This document shows, piece by piece, positions 1 to 7,413 of a stretch of DNA of 13,819 bases. Each line of letters begins with the position of its first letter. Positions within the stretch are counted from its first letter, which is position 1. The translations under genes were made by a program, and so were the position numbers. Source of the DNA: JAZGER01 sp036480335 (GTDB lineage: Bacteria; Pseudomonadota; Gammaproteobacteria; DSM-19610); NCBI GenBank assembly GCA_036480335.1, contig JAZGGH010000021.1, positions 1 through 13,819 of the forward strand, written 5' to 3'. Under the pieces are notes generated by a model, which saw only the letters and a list, made by a program, of their open reading frames with translations, did no database searches and was not told the DNA's origin.

Positions 1-1255
1 TCGGTGTTTTGTGGCGCCAACAATGCGGATAACTGTGATGCAGGGCCTGCACATGTACCAATGCTGCCTTTGCCTTGAGCGCTTCGATCACCGCATCGTT
101 CGCGGCAAACACATGCTGGCCGGCAAACATCGGCGTACCTTCTACAAAGACACCATTCGGCCCAACCGGATTATCAATCTCCAGCCCGTAACGCTGACCC
201 ACAACATAATCTTCCTGACCATGTCCTGGGGCAGTGTGCACAGCGCCGGTCCCGGCTTCAGTAGTCACATGATCACCCAGAATCACTGGCACTTCGCGTT
301 CATAAAAAGGGTGAGAAAGTTTGATACCTTCCAGTTCATCGCCTCTGCAATAGGCAATGACTCTATAATTCTCACAATCGTAGCGAATCATCACATCTTT
401 CAATAGAGCATCCGCCAGTATCAGGCGCTCATGCCCATGCTCCAGATCGACCTGAACAACCGCATATTCCAGCTCAGGATTAAGACACACACCCCGATTA
501 GCGGGCAAGGTCCAGGGCGTTGTTGTCCAGATCACCACAGACAGCGGCCCTTCGCCCTTGAAATTATCGACATGCTGACAACGTGCGAAGACACTTTCTT
601 CATCCTGCACGGCAAAGCGCACATCAATTGCCGGTGATGTGCGCTCTTCATACTCAACTTCAGCTTCGGCCAGTGCCGAGCCACAATCAGTACACCAGTG
701 AACGGGCTTGAATCCCTGATCAAGATGCCCGTTTGCAGCAATTTTTCCGAGCGAACGAATGATGTTCGCTTCGGTTTTGAAGTCCATTGTCAGGTAAGGC
801 TGATCCCATTCACCCAACACCCCGAGACGAATAAAGTCCTTACGCTGACCGTCCACCTGGCGCAATGCATACTCACGACATTTTTTGCGAAAGGTCGGTG
901 CATCAACCTTGACGCCAACCTTGCCCACCTTTTTTTCCACATTCAATTCAATTGGCAGGCCGTGGCAATCCCAACCAGGCACATAGGGGGCATTATATCC
1001 ACTCAGTGTTTTACTCTTGACAATAATATCCTTGAGTACTTTGTTGACTGCGTGACCGATATGAATATCACCGTTCGCATAGGGCGGCCCATCATGCAAA
1101 ATAAAATCCGGCCTGCCCTGACCCACTTCGCGCATTTTCTGGTAAAGATTCATGGCATCCCAACGCTTGAGCATTTCTGGCTCACGGTTGGCCAGATTGC
1201 CCTTCATCGGGAAGGTTGTTTTTGGCAGGTTCAGGGTAGTTTTATAGTCTGTCAC
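1..1255 (-). CDS. ileS: Isoleucyl-tRNA synthetase, N-terminal part (runs off left edge)
   Basis: Class I aminoacyl-tRNA synthetase that charges tRNA-Ile in the cytoplasm and hydrolyses mischarged Val-tRNA-Ile. The minus strand is open from a GTG at 1255 to the window edge (418 codons). The N-terminus VTDYKTTLNLPKTTFPMKG matches the start of known IleS proteins (E. coli MSDYKSTLNLPETGFPM). The catalytic signature HIGH is at residues 65-68, preceded by DGPPYANGD. The Cys-containing stretch VHWCTDCGSALAEAEVEYEE follows at about residues 180-200. The CP1 editing-domain motif GTGAVHTAPGHGQEDY and the HSYPHCWRHKTP stretch lie near the visible end. The KMSKS loop and C-terminal zinc-binding region are outside the window. 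No strong Shine-Dalgarno is seen before the GTG, so the start rests on family alignment. It is the third gene of a murJ-ribF-ileS operon; lspA commonly follows in this order, but that is not visible here. Confidence 0.97.
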   Translation of the reverse strand, partial: MTDYKTTLNLPKTTFPMKGNLANREPEMLKRWDAMNLYQKMREVGQGRPDFILHDGPPYANGDIHIGHAVNKVLKDIIVKSKTLSGYNAPYVPGWDCHGLPIELNVEKKVGKVGVKVDAPTFRKKCREYALRQVDGQRKDFIRLGVLGEWDQPYLTMDFKTEANIIRSLGKIAANGHLDQGFKPVHWCTDCGSALAEAEVEYEERTSPAIDVRFAVQDEESVFARCQHVDNFKGEGPLSVVIWTTTPWTLPANRGVCLNPELEYAVVQVDLEHGHERLILADALLKDVMIRYDCENYRVIAYCRGDELEGIKLSHPFYEREVPVILGDHVTTEAGTGAVHTAPGHGQEDYVVGQRYGLEIDNPVGPNGVFVEGTPMFAGQHVFAANDAVIEALKAKAALVHVQALHHSYPHCWRHKTP

Positions 1256-1337
1256 GCGTTTATTCCGATAATGTTCAAAAATGAATGATAGTTTGTTTTC
1301 AGGCGTAAATACCAGCAACCTCTGTTGTCAGTTCCCG

Positions 1338-2285
1338 CTATACGCGTTTTTGGTCGATCGCAGCGCTGAATAAATCACGCGCCGCCAGTGCATCAAGCTG
1401 TATCTGCTGTTTCAACGCATCAAAAGAAGCGAATTTTTTTTCATCACGCAGGTGACGGACAAACTCGACGCGACAATATTGATCATAAATATCCCGATCA
1501 AAATCAAACAAATGCACTTCGAGTACGGGTTCCACACCATCCACCGTTGGTCGTGTTCCAAGATTGGCTACACCGGGCAATGGCCAGTCTTCCAGATCAT
1601 ATACCTGCACCGCGAATACCCCACTTAGTGGCGTACTATTTCGATGCAGGGCAATGTTTGCCGTCGGGAAACCAATGGTACGGCCACGCTGCTCGCCTCT
1701 GGCAACACGCCCACAAATCTCATAGGGGCGGCCCAGCAATGCAGTAGCCAGTTCCAGATCGCCGGATTTAAGCGCCTGCCTGACTCGGGTGCTGCTAACA
1801 CGTTCGCCATCATAGACATGGGTATGGGTGTTTTCAACCGAGAAACCGTGTCGCTGCCCTGCTTCCAGTAACTCATCGAAGCCACCTTTGCGCTGTCGTC
1901 CGTAGCGAAAATCATCGCCCACTACCAGGTGACGAATATCCAGACCCTCCACCAGCACGGACTGGACGAAAGCATCCGCTTCGAGTCTCGCCAGCTTCTG
2001 TGTAAAAGGCAGACAGAGAATGGCATCCACATCTTCACGGGTAAAAGCCAGCAGCTTTTCCCGTAATCTGGACAAACGCGCAGGCGCAACCTCGGCTGCG
2101 AAATATTCCTGCGGTGTCGGTTCAAACGTGATCACCACCGATGGCAACTGTAAACGATGTGCATGCCCCGCCAGTTGATCGAGCACCGCTCGATGCCCTA
2201 GATGTACGCCATCAAAGGTACCAATGGTCGCCGCACAGCCACGATGTTGCGGACGGATATTATGCAAGCCCCGGATCAGGTGCAT
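1338..2285 (-). CDS. ribF: Bifunctional riboflavin kinase / FAD synthetase
   Basis: Cytoplasmic enzyme that phosphorylates riboflavin to FMN and adenylylates FMN to FAD. The 315 residues are typical of the bacterial bifunctional family. The N-terminal nucleotidyltransferase (FAD synthetase) domain carries GTFDGVHLGH at residues 22-31, a GxFDGxHxGH signature, then VVGDDFRYGRQRKG at about 121-134 and SSTRVRQ at about 164-170. The C-terminal riboflavin kinase domain carries GRTIGFPTAN at about 201-210, containing the PTAN motif that binds the nucleotide and metal. It lies 48 bases downstream of murJ and 82 bases upstream of ileS on the same strand, the conserved gammaproteobacterial order, so co-transcription is likely. 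The ATG at 2285 has no clear Shine-Dalgarno, but it places the first motif at the usual distance from the N-terminus. Confidence 0.97.
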   Translation of the reverse strand: MHLIRGLHNIRPQHRGCAATIGTFDGVHLGHRAVLDQLAGHAHRLQLPSVVITFEPTPQEYFAAEVAPARLSRLREKLLAFTREDVDAILCLPFTQKLARLEADAFVQSVLVEGLDIRHLVVGDDFRYGRQRKGGFDELLEAGQRHGFSVENTHTHVYDGERVSSTRVRQALKSGDLELATALLGRPYEICGRVARGEQRGRTIGFPTANIALHRNSTPLSGVFAVQVYDLEDWPLPGVANLGTRPTVDGVEPVLEVHLFDFDRDIYDQYCRVEFVRHLRDEKKFASFDALKQQIQLDALAARDLFSAAIDQKRV

Positions 2286-2333
2286 GGGTTCAGTGTTGTA
2301 TTCATGCGACCGGATTATAACGACAACAACAAT

Positions 2334-3905
2334 CTATTGCGAAGGCCGGATAAACACCGACAGCTGTAAACCTGACAAACGCAGCGCCAACAAATAGCTG
2401 CCAACCCCTGCCAACACCCAGAAACCCAGAGTCGAGACACGTGTCACGCCTGACATCTGCAGCCAGTCAGATAACCCTGGCACCCCAATAAACAGGACTA
2501 ACGCCATAATTGAGGTGGCAAAAACTATCTGTAATAGCAATTTTCCCCAGCCCATAGCAGGCAAATACACTTTATCTGCGCGCAAATGCCGGTACAGCCA
2601 GAAGGCATTGAGAAAGCTGGCAATGGAGGTTGCCAGTGCCAGCCCGGCGTGCGCACCACTCATCCCCAGTTGCAACATCGGGACAACAAACAGAACGTTG
2701 AGGATCATATTCGCAATCATTGAGCGTATTGCAATGCGTACCGGCGTTTTCGTATCCTGGCGAGAATAAAAAGCCGGCGCAAGGATCTTCACCAGCATGA
2801 ACCCTGGCAGGCCAGCCGCATAGGCCAGCAGGGCCAGTCCCGCCATACGCACATCCTGCGCAGCAAAACCGTCATATTGAAACAGGGTAGTGATGGCGGG
2901 TTGCGCCAGCAGCATGAGCCCGGTCATGGCGGGCAAACCAATCAACAACACCCAACGCAAACCCGCGTCCAGCGTTCGGGAAAAGGCGGCAGTATCCCCT
3001 TCAGCATGACGCTGTGACAGCAGTGGCAGAATCACCGTAGCCAGTGCAATCGCAAAGATACCCAACGGAAATTCAACCAGCCGGTCGGCGAAATACAACC
3101 AGCTAACACTGCCAGTCAACAGAAAGGACGCCAGCAAGGTATCAAACAACAGATTGATCTGCGCCACTGAGCTGCCAATAATGCCGGGAATCATCAGACG
3201 CATCACCTTGCGCACACCGCTGTCGTGCCAACCCCAGCGAGGTCTGGGCAGCAAACCCAGCGAACGCAATGATGGCAACAAAAAAGCCAGTTGCACAAAA
3301 CCTGCCAGCAATACCCCCCAGGCCAGACCCAGCATGGGTTCTTCCAGTTGCGGACAGACCAACAACGCCATACCGATGAGGATGACATTCAGCCAGACAG
3401 GTGCAAAGGCAGCCGCGCCAAATTTGCCGTAACTGTTCAATATGCCAGCCGCAAAAGCAACTAGCGACATGAACATCAGATAGGGGAAGGTAAAGCGCAG
3501 CATATGCGCGGTAAGATCATATTTAAGCGGTTCCTGCAGAAACCCCGGCGCGAAAATCAACACCAGTAAAGGGCTGGCAAGCACACCCACCAGGGTAATC
3601 AAACCGAGTACACCAATGAAAGTGCCTGCGACCCGATCAACCAGTGCCCGCACTTCCGCCTGGCTGCCTGTGGTTTTGTATTCGGTCAATACTGGCACAA
3701 ACGCCTGCGAGAAGGCACCTTCTGCAAATAACCGGCGCATAAAATTCGGTATTTTGAAAGCTACAAAAAAAGCATCCATTGCAGGACCGACACCAAAACG
3801 TGCCAACACGATGTCGCGCAGTAGCCCCAGCACCCGCGAAATCAGCGTCATACCGCCAACTGTCACGGCATGACCGGCCATATTACTGCGTTTGCGTTTA
3901 TCCAT
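2334..3905 (-). CDS. murJ: Lipid II flippase MurJ (MviN family)
   Basis: Inner-membrane MOP-superfamily flippase that moves undecaprenyl-linked peptidoglycan precursor (lipid II) to the periplasmic face. The 523 residues and the run of hydrophobic segments fit the 14-helix MurJ architecture. The N-terminal signature is clear: SRVLGLLRD at about 23-31, MDAFFVAFKIPNFMRRLFAE at 43-62, then GAFSQAFVP. Aligned by eye to E. coli MurJ, the functionally important charged residues R18, R24, D39 and R52 correspond to R24, R30, D44 and R57 here, so the central cavity charges are kept. The protein ends in a short RPSQ tail. It is the first gene of murJ-ribF-ileS and is divergent from rpsT across 108 bases. 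The ATG at 3905 has only a weak purine stretch upstream, and a second ATG eight codons in has no better site. Confidence 0.97.
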   Translation of the reverse strand: MDKRKRSNMAGHAVTVGGMTLISRVLGLLRDIVLARFGVGPAMDAFFVAFKIPNFMRRLFAEGAFSQAFVPVLTEYKTTGSQAEVRALVDRVAGTFIGVLGLITLVGVLASPLLVLIFAPGFLQEPLKYDLTAHMLRFTFPYLMFMSLVAFAAGILNSYGKFGAAAFAPVWLNVILIGMALLVCPQLEEPMLGLAWGVLLAGFVQLAFLLPSLRSLGLLPRPRWGWHDSGVRKVMRLMIPGIIGSSVAQINLLFDTLLASFLLTGSVSWLYFADRLVEFPLGIFAIALATVILPLLSQRHAEGDTAAFSRTLDAGLRWVLLIGLPAMTGLMLLAQPAITTLFQYDGFAAQDVRMAGLALLAYAAGLPGFMLVKILAPAFYSRQDTKTPVRIAIRSMIANMILNVLFVVPMLQLGMSGAHAGLALATSIASFLNAFWLYRHLRADKVYLPAMGWGKLLLQIVFATSIMALVLFIGVPGLSDWLQMSGVTRVSTLGFWVLAGVGSYLLALRLSGLQLSVFIRPSQ

Positions 3906-3944
3906 TAGATAACTCGTTCCGGTGAAAAACCTGAAAGGTTATTA

Positions 3945-3973
3945 TTGACAATCTCTGCAACTTTAAGCATAGT
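3945..3973 (+). promoter_or_regulatory. Predicted sigma-70 promoter of rpsT
   Basis: A consensus -35 box TTGACA at 3945-3950 is followed, after exactly 17 bases, by CATAGT at 3968-3973 (4 of 6 matches to TATAAT). Transcription would start near 3980, giving a leader of about 34 bases before the rpsT GTG. The site lies in the divergent region between murJ and rpsT. Confidence 0.7.
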
Positions 3974-4000
3974 TGTGGGCTGTTTAATTGATTCATTTTC

Positions 4001-4005
4001 GGGAG
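4001..4005 (+). promoter_or_regulatory. Ribosome-binding site fixing the GTG start of rpsT
   Basis: GGGAG is 8 bases upstream of the GTG at 4014. The frame is open further upstream to 3945, but that extension overlaps the promoter and is not part of S20. This site and the conserved N-terminus ANSAQAKKRARQ set the start. Confidence 0.8.
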
Positions 4006-4013
4006 CTTCAATC

Positions 4014-4283
4014 GTGGCAAACTCTGCACAGGCAAAAAAACGCGCAAGACAGGCTGACAGACGCAGGCAACACAACGGCAGTCAGCGCACCATGCTGCGC
4101 ACGCACATTAAAAACGTAGTCAAAGCCATCGCGACGGGCAATACTGAAGCGGCGACTGAAGCTTATAAAAAAGCTGTACCGGTTATCGACGGTATGACGA
4201 GCAAGGGCCTGATGCATAAAAACAAGGCTGCCAGACATAAAAGCCGTCTGAATACGCATATCAGGAATATGCAGGCCGGATAG
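4014..4283 (+). CDS. rpsT: 30S ribosomal protein S20
   Basis: Primary 16S rRNA-binding protein of the 30S subunit. The 89 residues are family-typical and strongly basic. The N-terminus (M)ANSAQAKKRARQADRRR and the central SQRTMLRTHIKNVVKAI are diagnostic, and the protein ends in AARHKSRLNTHIRNMQAG, forming the expected long helical bundle. The start codon is GTG at 4014, with GGGAG 8 bases upstream. E. coli rpsT is also known to use a non-ATG start (UUG), which is part of its translational autocontrol; a similar feedback here is inference. The gene is monocistronic, with its own promoter upstream and a strong hairpin terminator 18 bases after the stop. Confidence 0.98.
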   Translation: MANSAQAKKRARQADRRRQHNGSQRTMLRTHIKNVVKAIATGNTEAATEAYKKAVPVIDGMTSKGLMHKNKAARHKSRLNTHIRNMQAG

Positions 4284-4300
4284 CAAACTCAAACGGTCTG

Positions 4301-4329
4301 AAAAAAGCCGGCTGATTGCCGGCTTTTTT
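4301..4329. terminator. Bidirectional intrinsic terminator between rpsT and proB
   Basis: A perfect 12-bp inverted repeat (AAAAAAGCCGGC at 4301-4312 and GCCGGCTTTTTT at 4318-4329) flanks the 5-base loop TGATT. Read on the plus strand it is a GC stem followed by a U-tract, ending rpsT. Read on the minus strand it has the same form and lies just after the proB stop at 4337. One element therefore serves both convergent genes. Confidence 0.9.
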
Positions 4330-4336
4330 ATGCAAT

Positions 4337-5473
4337 TCATAACAACACCAGGTTATCGCGATGAATCAACTCTGTTTCATCAATATAACCCAGTAGGCTC
4401 TCAATTTTGTCACTGGGCTGGCCCATGATTCTGGCCGTGTCTTTGTGATTGTAGTTGACAATACCGCGCGCAACAGCCTTACCTTGAGATGACAGACAGG
4501 CAACCAGATCGCCGCGTTCAAAACTTCCCTGCACTTCCATCACTCCCACAGCCAGCAAGCTTGAGCCAGACTGTTTCAGTTGGCTAACCGCACCATCGTC
4601 AAGCACAACACTGCCACACAGATGCCGCTGTCCCAGGAGCCATTGTTTGCGTGCAGCCAGCGGTTTGCATAATGGATGGAAACAAGTGCCGAGGATTTCC
4701 GCCCGAGCGAGCCGTAACAGGACATCAGTCTCCCTGCCACCTACCACGCAAGTCGCCGTACCGGATCGAGCAGCCAGGCCAGCCGCCTGTACCTTAGTCA
4801 CCATACCTCCCCTGCCCAGCCCACTGCTACTGTGTCCGGAGGCCATGGCGAGCAATGCCGGATCATCTGCGCTGATTTCATGCAACAGTTTTGCATCCGG
4901 ATTATTGCGTGGATCGGCTTCATACAAACCCTGCTGATCCGTCAATATCACCAGCAGGTCGGCATCAACAAGATTAGCCACCATAGCTGCCAGCGTGTCA
5001 TTATCACCAAAGCGCAATTCATCATAAGCCACGCTGTCATTTTCATTAACGACTGGAACCACCCCCAGAGAGATCAAATGATTCAGTGTGCCACGCGCAT
5101 TCAGATAGCGCTTACGATTGATCAGATCATCGTGAGTCAAAAGGATCTGCGCCGTATGCAGGTGATGTTGTTGAAAAGCCTGCTCATAGGCATTTATCAG
5201 CCCCATCTGGCCGATCGCAGCCGCCGCCTGCTGTTCATGCAAGGCATGCGGGCGCTTCGTCCAGCCAAGCCGACTCATGCCTTCTGCCACCGCACCGGAA
5301 GACACCAGCACAATGTCTTTACCCTGCTGACGCAATAGTGCCATCTGCCGGACCCAGTCATTGATTGCCGGCATATCCAGTCCACGCCCATCTGCCGTCA
5401 GCAAAGAACTGCCTACCTTAACAACCCAACGGTTGCCAGCCACCAGTGGCTCGCGTTTGAATGAATCAGTCAA
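4337..5473 (-). CDS. proB: Glutamate 5-kinase
   Basis: Catalyses ATP-dependent phosphorylation of glutamate to glutamyl-5-phosphate, the first and proline-feedback-inhibited step of proline synthesis. The amino acid kinase domain shows WVVKVGSSLL near the N-terminus, SSGAVAEGMSRLGWTKRP at about 58-75, VVNENDSVAYDELRFGDND at about 141-159 and GLGRGGMVTK. The last 100 or so residues, beginning around ARKQWLLG, form the C-terminal PUA domain found in most bacterial ProB proteins, ending in ELIHRDNLVLL. The start is taken as TTG at 5473 because AGGGA sits 5 bases upstream; this gives 378 residues and an 8-base overlap with the end of obg, so translation is probably coupled. The same frame can be extended to a TTG at 5494 (385 residues) or shortened to a GTG at 5443 (368 residues). 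proA is not in the window. Confidence 0.96.
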   Translation of the reverse strand: MTDSFKREPLVAGNRWVVKVGSSLLTADGRGLDMPAINDWVRQMALLRQQGKDIVLVSSGAVAEGMSRLGWTKRPHALHEQQAAAAIGQMGLINAYEQAFQQHHLHTAQILLTHDDLINRKRYLNARGTLNHLISLGVVPVVNENDSVAYDELRFGDNDTLAAMVANLVDADLLVILTDQQGLYEADPRNNPDAKLLHEISADDPALLAMASGHSSSGLGRGGMVTKVQAAGLAARSGTATCVVGGRETDVLLRLARAEILGTCFHPLCKPLAARKQWLLGQRHLCGSVVLDDGAVSQLKQSGSSLLAVGVMEVQGSFERGDLVACLSSQGKAVARGIVNYNHKDTARIMGQPSDKIESLLGYIDETELIHRDNLVLL

Positions 5474-6488
5474 TGGTTTCCCTGCGTTCTTCAATATATT
5501 GCATAATCGAAGTTACCAGCTTTTTTGTACCCTGTCCGGTGACAGCAGAAATTCTGAAAACCGGACCACTCCAGTCAAGCTTTTCAACAATCGCATCACA
5601 AAGAGTCTCCTGCTCATCTTCTGCAATCATATCCAGTTTATTTAGCACCAGCCAACGTTCACGCTGACCCAGCGCATCGCTGAATTTCTGTAACTCGGCA
5701 AGAATGGTTAGCACATCATTAACAGGATCACTCCCATCAATAGGCGCAACGTCTACCAGATGCAGCAGTAATCCGGTACGTGACAGATGCTTCAGGAACT
5801 GAATGCCAAGGCCAGCACCTTCCGCAGCACCTTCAATCAGCCCTGGAATATCCGCCATGACGAAACTCTGGTATTCAGCAATCCGCACCACACCCAGATT
5901 CGGATATAGCGTAGTAAACGGATAATCAGCAATTTTTGGCTTCGCCGCCGAAACAGCACTGATCAATGTAGATTTACCGGCATTGGGTTTGCCGAGCAGA
6001 CCAACATCGGCCAGCAGGCTCAGCTCAAGCTCCAGCTTACGGCGTTCGCCAGGTGTACCCGGCTTGAATTGACGTGGCGCCCGATTGGTCGAGCTTTTAT
6101 AACGCGCATTGCCAATCCCGTGAAAGCCGCCCTTTGCCACCAACAGACGTTGGCCAGGGCTTACAAGGTCGCCGATGAGTTCGCTGGTTTCTGGTGCATA
6201 GACCAGTGTCCCCACAGGCACGGCTATTTCAAGGTCTTCACCGCCTTTTCCGGTACAGTTTCTACCTTTGCCATTTTCCCCACGCTTTGCCTGAAAAATA
6301 CGTGTAAAGCGGAAATCTGCCAGGGTATTCATTTCTTCATCTGCCACTAACCAGATACTGCCACCATCACCACCATCGCCACCATCCGGACCGCCCAACG
6401 GGATATATTTTTCACGACGAAAACTGACAGCCCCGCTACCGCCATCACCGGCCCTGACATCAATACTGGCTTCATCAACAAATTTCAT
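5466..6488 (-). CDS. obg: Obg-family GTPase (CgtA/ObgE), ribosome assembly
   Basis: Essential GTPase that binds the 50S subunit and links ribosome maturation with growth and stress signalling. The 340-residue protein has the two conserved parts. The glycine-rich Obg fold spans about residues 1-158 (MKFVDEASIDVRAGDGG, GGPDGGDGGDGGS, GGFHGIGNARYKSSTNRAPR). The G domain spans about 159-335, with G1 GKPNAGKST at 166-174, G3 DIPGLIEGA at 213-221, G4 NKLD at 283-286 and a G5-like ISAVTG. The variable acidic C-terminal tail of E. coli ObgE is nearly absent; the protein ends at ERRETID. It lies 104 bases downstream of rpmA behind an intrinsic terminator, so it may depend on read-through or on its own promoter. 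Its 3' end overlaps proB. The Shine-Dalgarno is weak. Confidence 0.97.
   Translation of the reverse strand: MKFVDEASIDVRAGDGGSGAVSFRREKYIPLGGPDGGDGGDGGSIWLVADEEMNTLADFRFTRIFQAKRGENGKGRNCTGKGGEDLEIAVPVGTLVYAPETSELIGDLVSPGQRLLVAKGGFHGIGNARYKSSTNRAPRQFKPGTPGERRKLELELSLLADVGLLGKPNAGKSTLISAVSAAKPKIADYPFTTLYPNLGVVRIAEYQSFVMADIPGLIEGAAEGAGLGIQFLKHLSRTGLLLHLVDVAPIDGSDPVNDVLTILAELQKFSDALGQRERWLVLNKLDMIAEDEQETLCDAIVEKLDWSGPVFRISAVTGQGTKKLVTSIMQYIEERRETID
5479..5483 (-). promoter_or_regulatory. Ribosome-binding site for proB inside the end of obg
   Basis: AGGGA on the minus strand lies 5 bases before the TTG at 5473 and within the last codons of obg. It favours 5473 over the more upstream TTG at 5494, which has no comparable site. 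Confidence 0.55.
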
Positions 6489-6495
6489 GGCAAAG

Positions 6496-6523
6496 ATTAT
6501 CCCGAATGGTAATGCTAAAACAA
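6496..6523 (-). promoter_or_regulatory. Possible sigma-70 promoter giving a near-leaderless obg transcript
   Basis: On the minus strand, TTGTTT at 6523-6518 (3 of 6 to the -35 consensus) is followed after 16 bases by GATAAT at 6501-6496 (5 of 6 to TATAAT). Transcription would begin within a base or two of the obg ATG at 6488. The weak Shine-Dalgarno of obg and the terminator between rpmA and obg make an internal promoter reasonable, but this AT-rich stretch gives chance matches easily. Confidence 0.3.
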
Positions 6524-6545
6524 AATAAAACTAAAAAATTCCCAC

Positions 6546-6568
6546 AAAAAAACCCCGCATAGACGGGG
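6546..6568 (-). terminator. Intrinsic terminator downstream of rpmA
   Basis: On the minus strand the stem CCCCG / CGGGG (6568-6564 with 6557-6553) encloses a 6-base loop and is followed by seven T residues (6552-6546). It starts about 25 bases after the rpmA stop and should end or attenuate rplU-rpmA transcription before obg. Confidence 0.85.
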
Positions 6569-6592
6569 CTTTTATTCACGCCTGAGATACAC

Positions 6593-6850
6593 TCAGCCCG
6601 TAACTATATCCACGAACTTGCGATTTTTTGCGCCGCGTACCACAAAGCGCACAACGCCATCTGCTTTTGCAAACAGAGTATGGTCTTTTCCACAGCCAAC
6701 ATTCACTCCAGGGTGGAAACGCGTGCCACGCTGACGAATAATAATATTTCCGGCAGCCACTGCTTCACCACCATAGCGTTTCACACCCAGTCGTTTGGAT
6801 TCTGAATCGCGACCATTGCGGGTACTACCGCCTGCTTTTTTATGTGCCAT
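6593..6850 (-). CDS. rpmA: 50S ribosomal protein L27
   Basis: Large-subunit protein whose N-terminal tail reaches the peptidyl transferase centre. The 85-residue sequence starts directly with MAHKKAGGSTRNGRDS, the mature N-terminus, with no cleavable extension of the type seen in Firmicutes. It continues with ESKRLGVKRYGGE and the conserved IIRQRGTRFHPG and GCGKDHTLFAK segments. It follows rplU by 52 bases, the near-universal rplU-rpmA pair, and is followed by an intrinsic terminator. Confidence 0.98.
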   Translation of the reverse strand: MAHKKAGGSTRNGRDSESKRLGVKRYGGEAVAAGNIIIRQRGTRFHPGVNVGCGKDHTLFAKADGVVRFVVRGAKNRKFVDIVTG

Positions 6851-6902
6851 TTTACCCTATCCTCAACTCAATTTTGTTCAGCCAGAAATTAAATAACTGC
6901 GA

Positions 6903-7214
6903 TCAGGCTGAAATATCCGTAATTTCAAGCTCGGTATAAGCCTGACGATGCCCCTGACGCTTCATATGGTGTTTGCGTCGTTTAAATTTGATAATTTCAA
7001 TTTTTGCGCCACGACCATGTGCATTCACTTTTGCCACGACCTTGCCACCGGCAACGTAAGGACTACCAATATTAATATTGTCACCTTCAGCTATCATTAA
7101 TACTTTATCTAACTCGATAGCATCACCTTCGGCAACATCCAGTTTTTCTACTCGAAGTTTGTCGCCAGGAGCAACCCGATATTGTTTGCCGCCTGTCATG
7201 ATTACCGCATACAT
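6903..7214 (-). CDS. rplU: 50S ribosomal protein L21
   Basis: 23S rRNA-binding protein of the large subunit. The 103 residues equal the usual length. Diagnostic segments are MYAVIMTGGKQYRVAPGD at the N-terminus, the central VAEGDAIELDKVLMI, and the C-terminal signature KFKRRKHHMKRQGHRQAYTELEI. It is the first gene of the rplU-rpmA operon. The minus-strand GGAGAG at 7226-7221 precedes the ATG, and a strong promoter sits just upstream. Confidence 0.98.
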   Translation of the reverse strand: MYAVIMTGGKQYRVAPGDKLRVEKLDVAEGDAIELDKVLMIAEGDNINIGSPYVAGGKVVAKVNAHGRGAKIEIIKFKRRKHHMKRQGHRQAYTELEITDISA

Positions 7215-7254
7215 CGCTGGCTCTCCAGATTATTCAGTGTACGAAAGAGCGAGA

Positions 7255-7283
7255 ATTTTACAGCGGCCGCAGGCCAGGGTCAA
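7255..7283 (-). promoter_or_regulatory. Predicted sigma-70 promoter of rplU-rpmA
   Basis: On the minus strand, TTGACC at 7283-7278 (5 of 6) and TAAAAT at 7260-7255 (5 of 6) are separated by exactly 17 bases. The predicted start near 7248 leaves a short leader of about 34 bases before the rplU ATG. It is one of the best promoter matches in the window, as expected for a ribosomal protein operon. Confidence 0.8.
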
Positions 7284-7363
7284 CCACATTCCACCATTTC
7301 GCTCCTAGCCCCATTAAAGATGGACTTTATCACCAACGATAAAAAACTGGCATCTCACGCCTT

Positions 7364-7392
7364 TTGCGGGTTAGACTGTTAAATTATATTAT
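7364..7392 (+). promoter_or_regulatory. Possible sigma-70 promoter of ispB
   Basis: TATTAT at 7387-7392 (5 of 6) lies 17 bases after TTGCGG at 7364-7369 (3 of 6). Transcription would begin near 7399, leaving only about 15 bases before the ispB ATG. The -35 box is poor, so this is a moderate prediction. Confidence 0.45.
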
Positions 7393-7413
7393 TTACAGTG
7401 GCCTGCTATTAGT

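Noticed and set aside
1256..1337. T-box or other leader RNA before ileS
   Set aside because: The 82-base gap has no T-box consensus or strong hairpin, and gammaproteobacterial ileS is normally transcribed with ribF.
3928..3940. Small hairpin AACCTGAAAGGTT in the murJ leader
   Set aside because: A 5-bp AT-rich stem with a 3-base loop is too weak to call an attenuator or terminator.
3945..4013. Upstream extension of the rpsT reading frame
   Set aside because: The extension would begin in the -35 box of the promoter, has no ribosome-binding site and is not part of S20.
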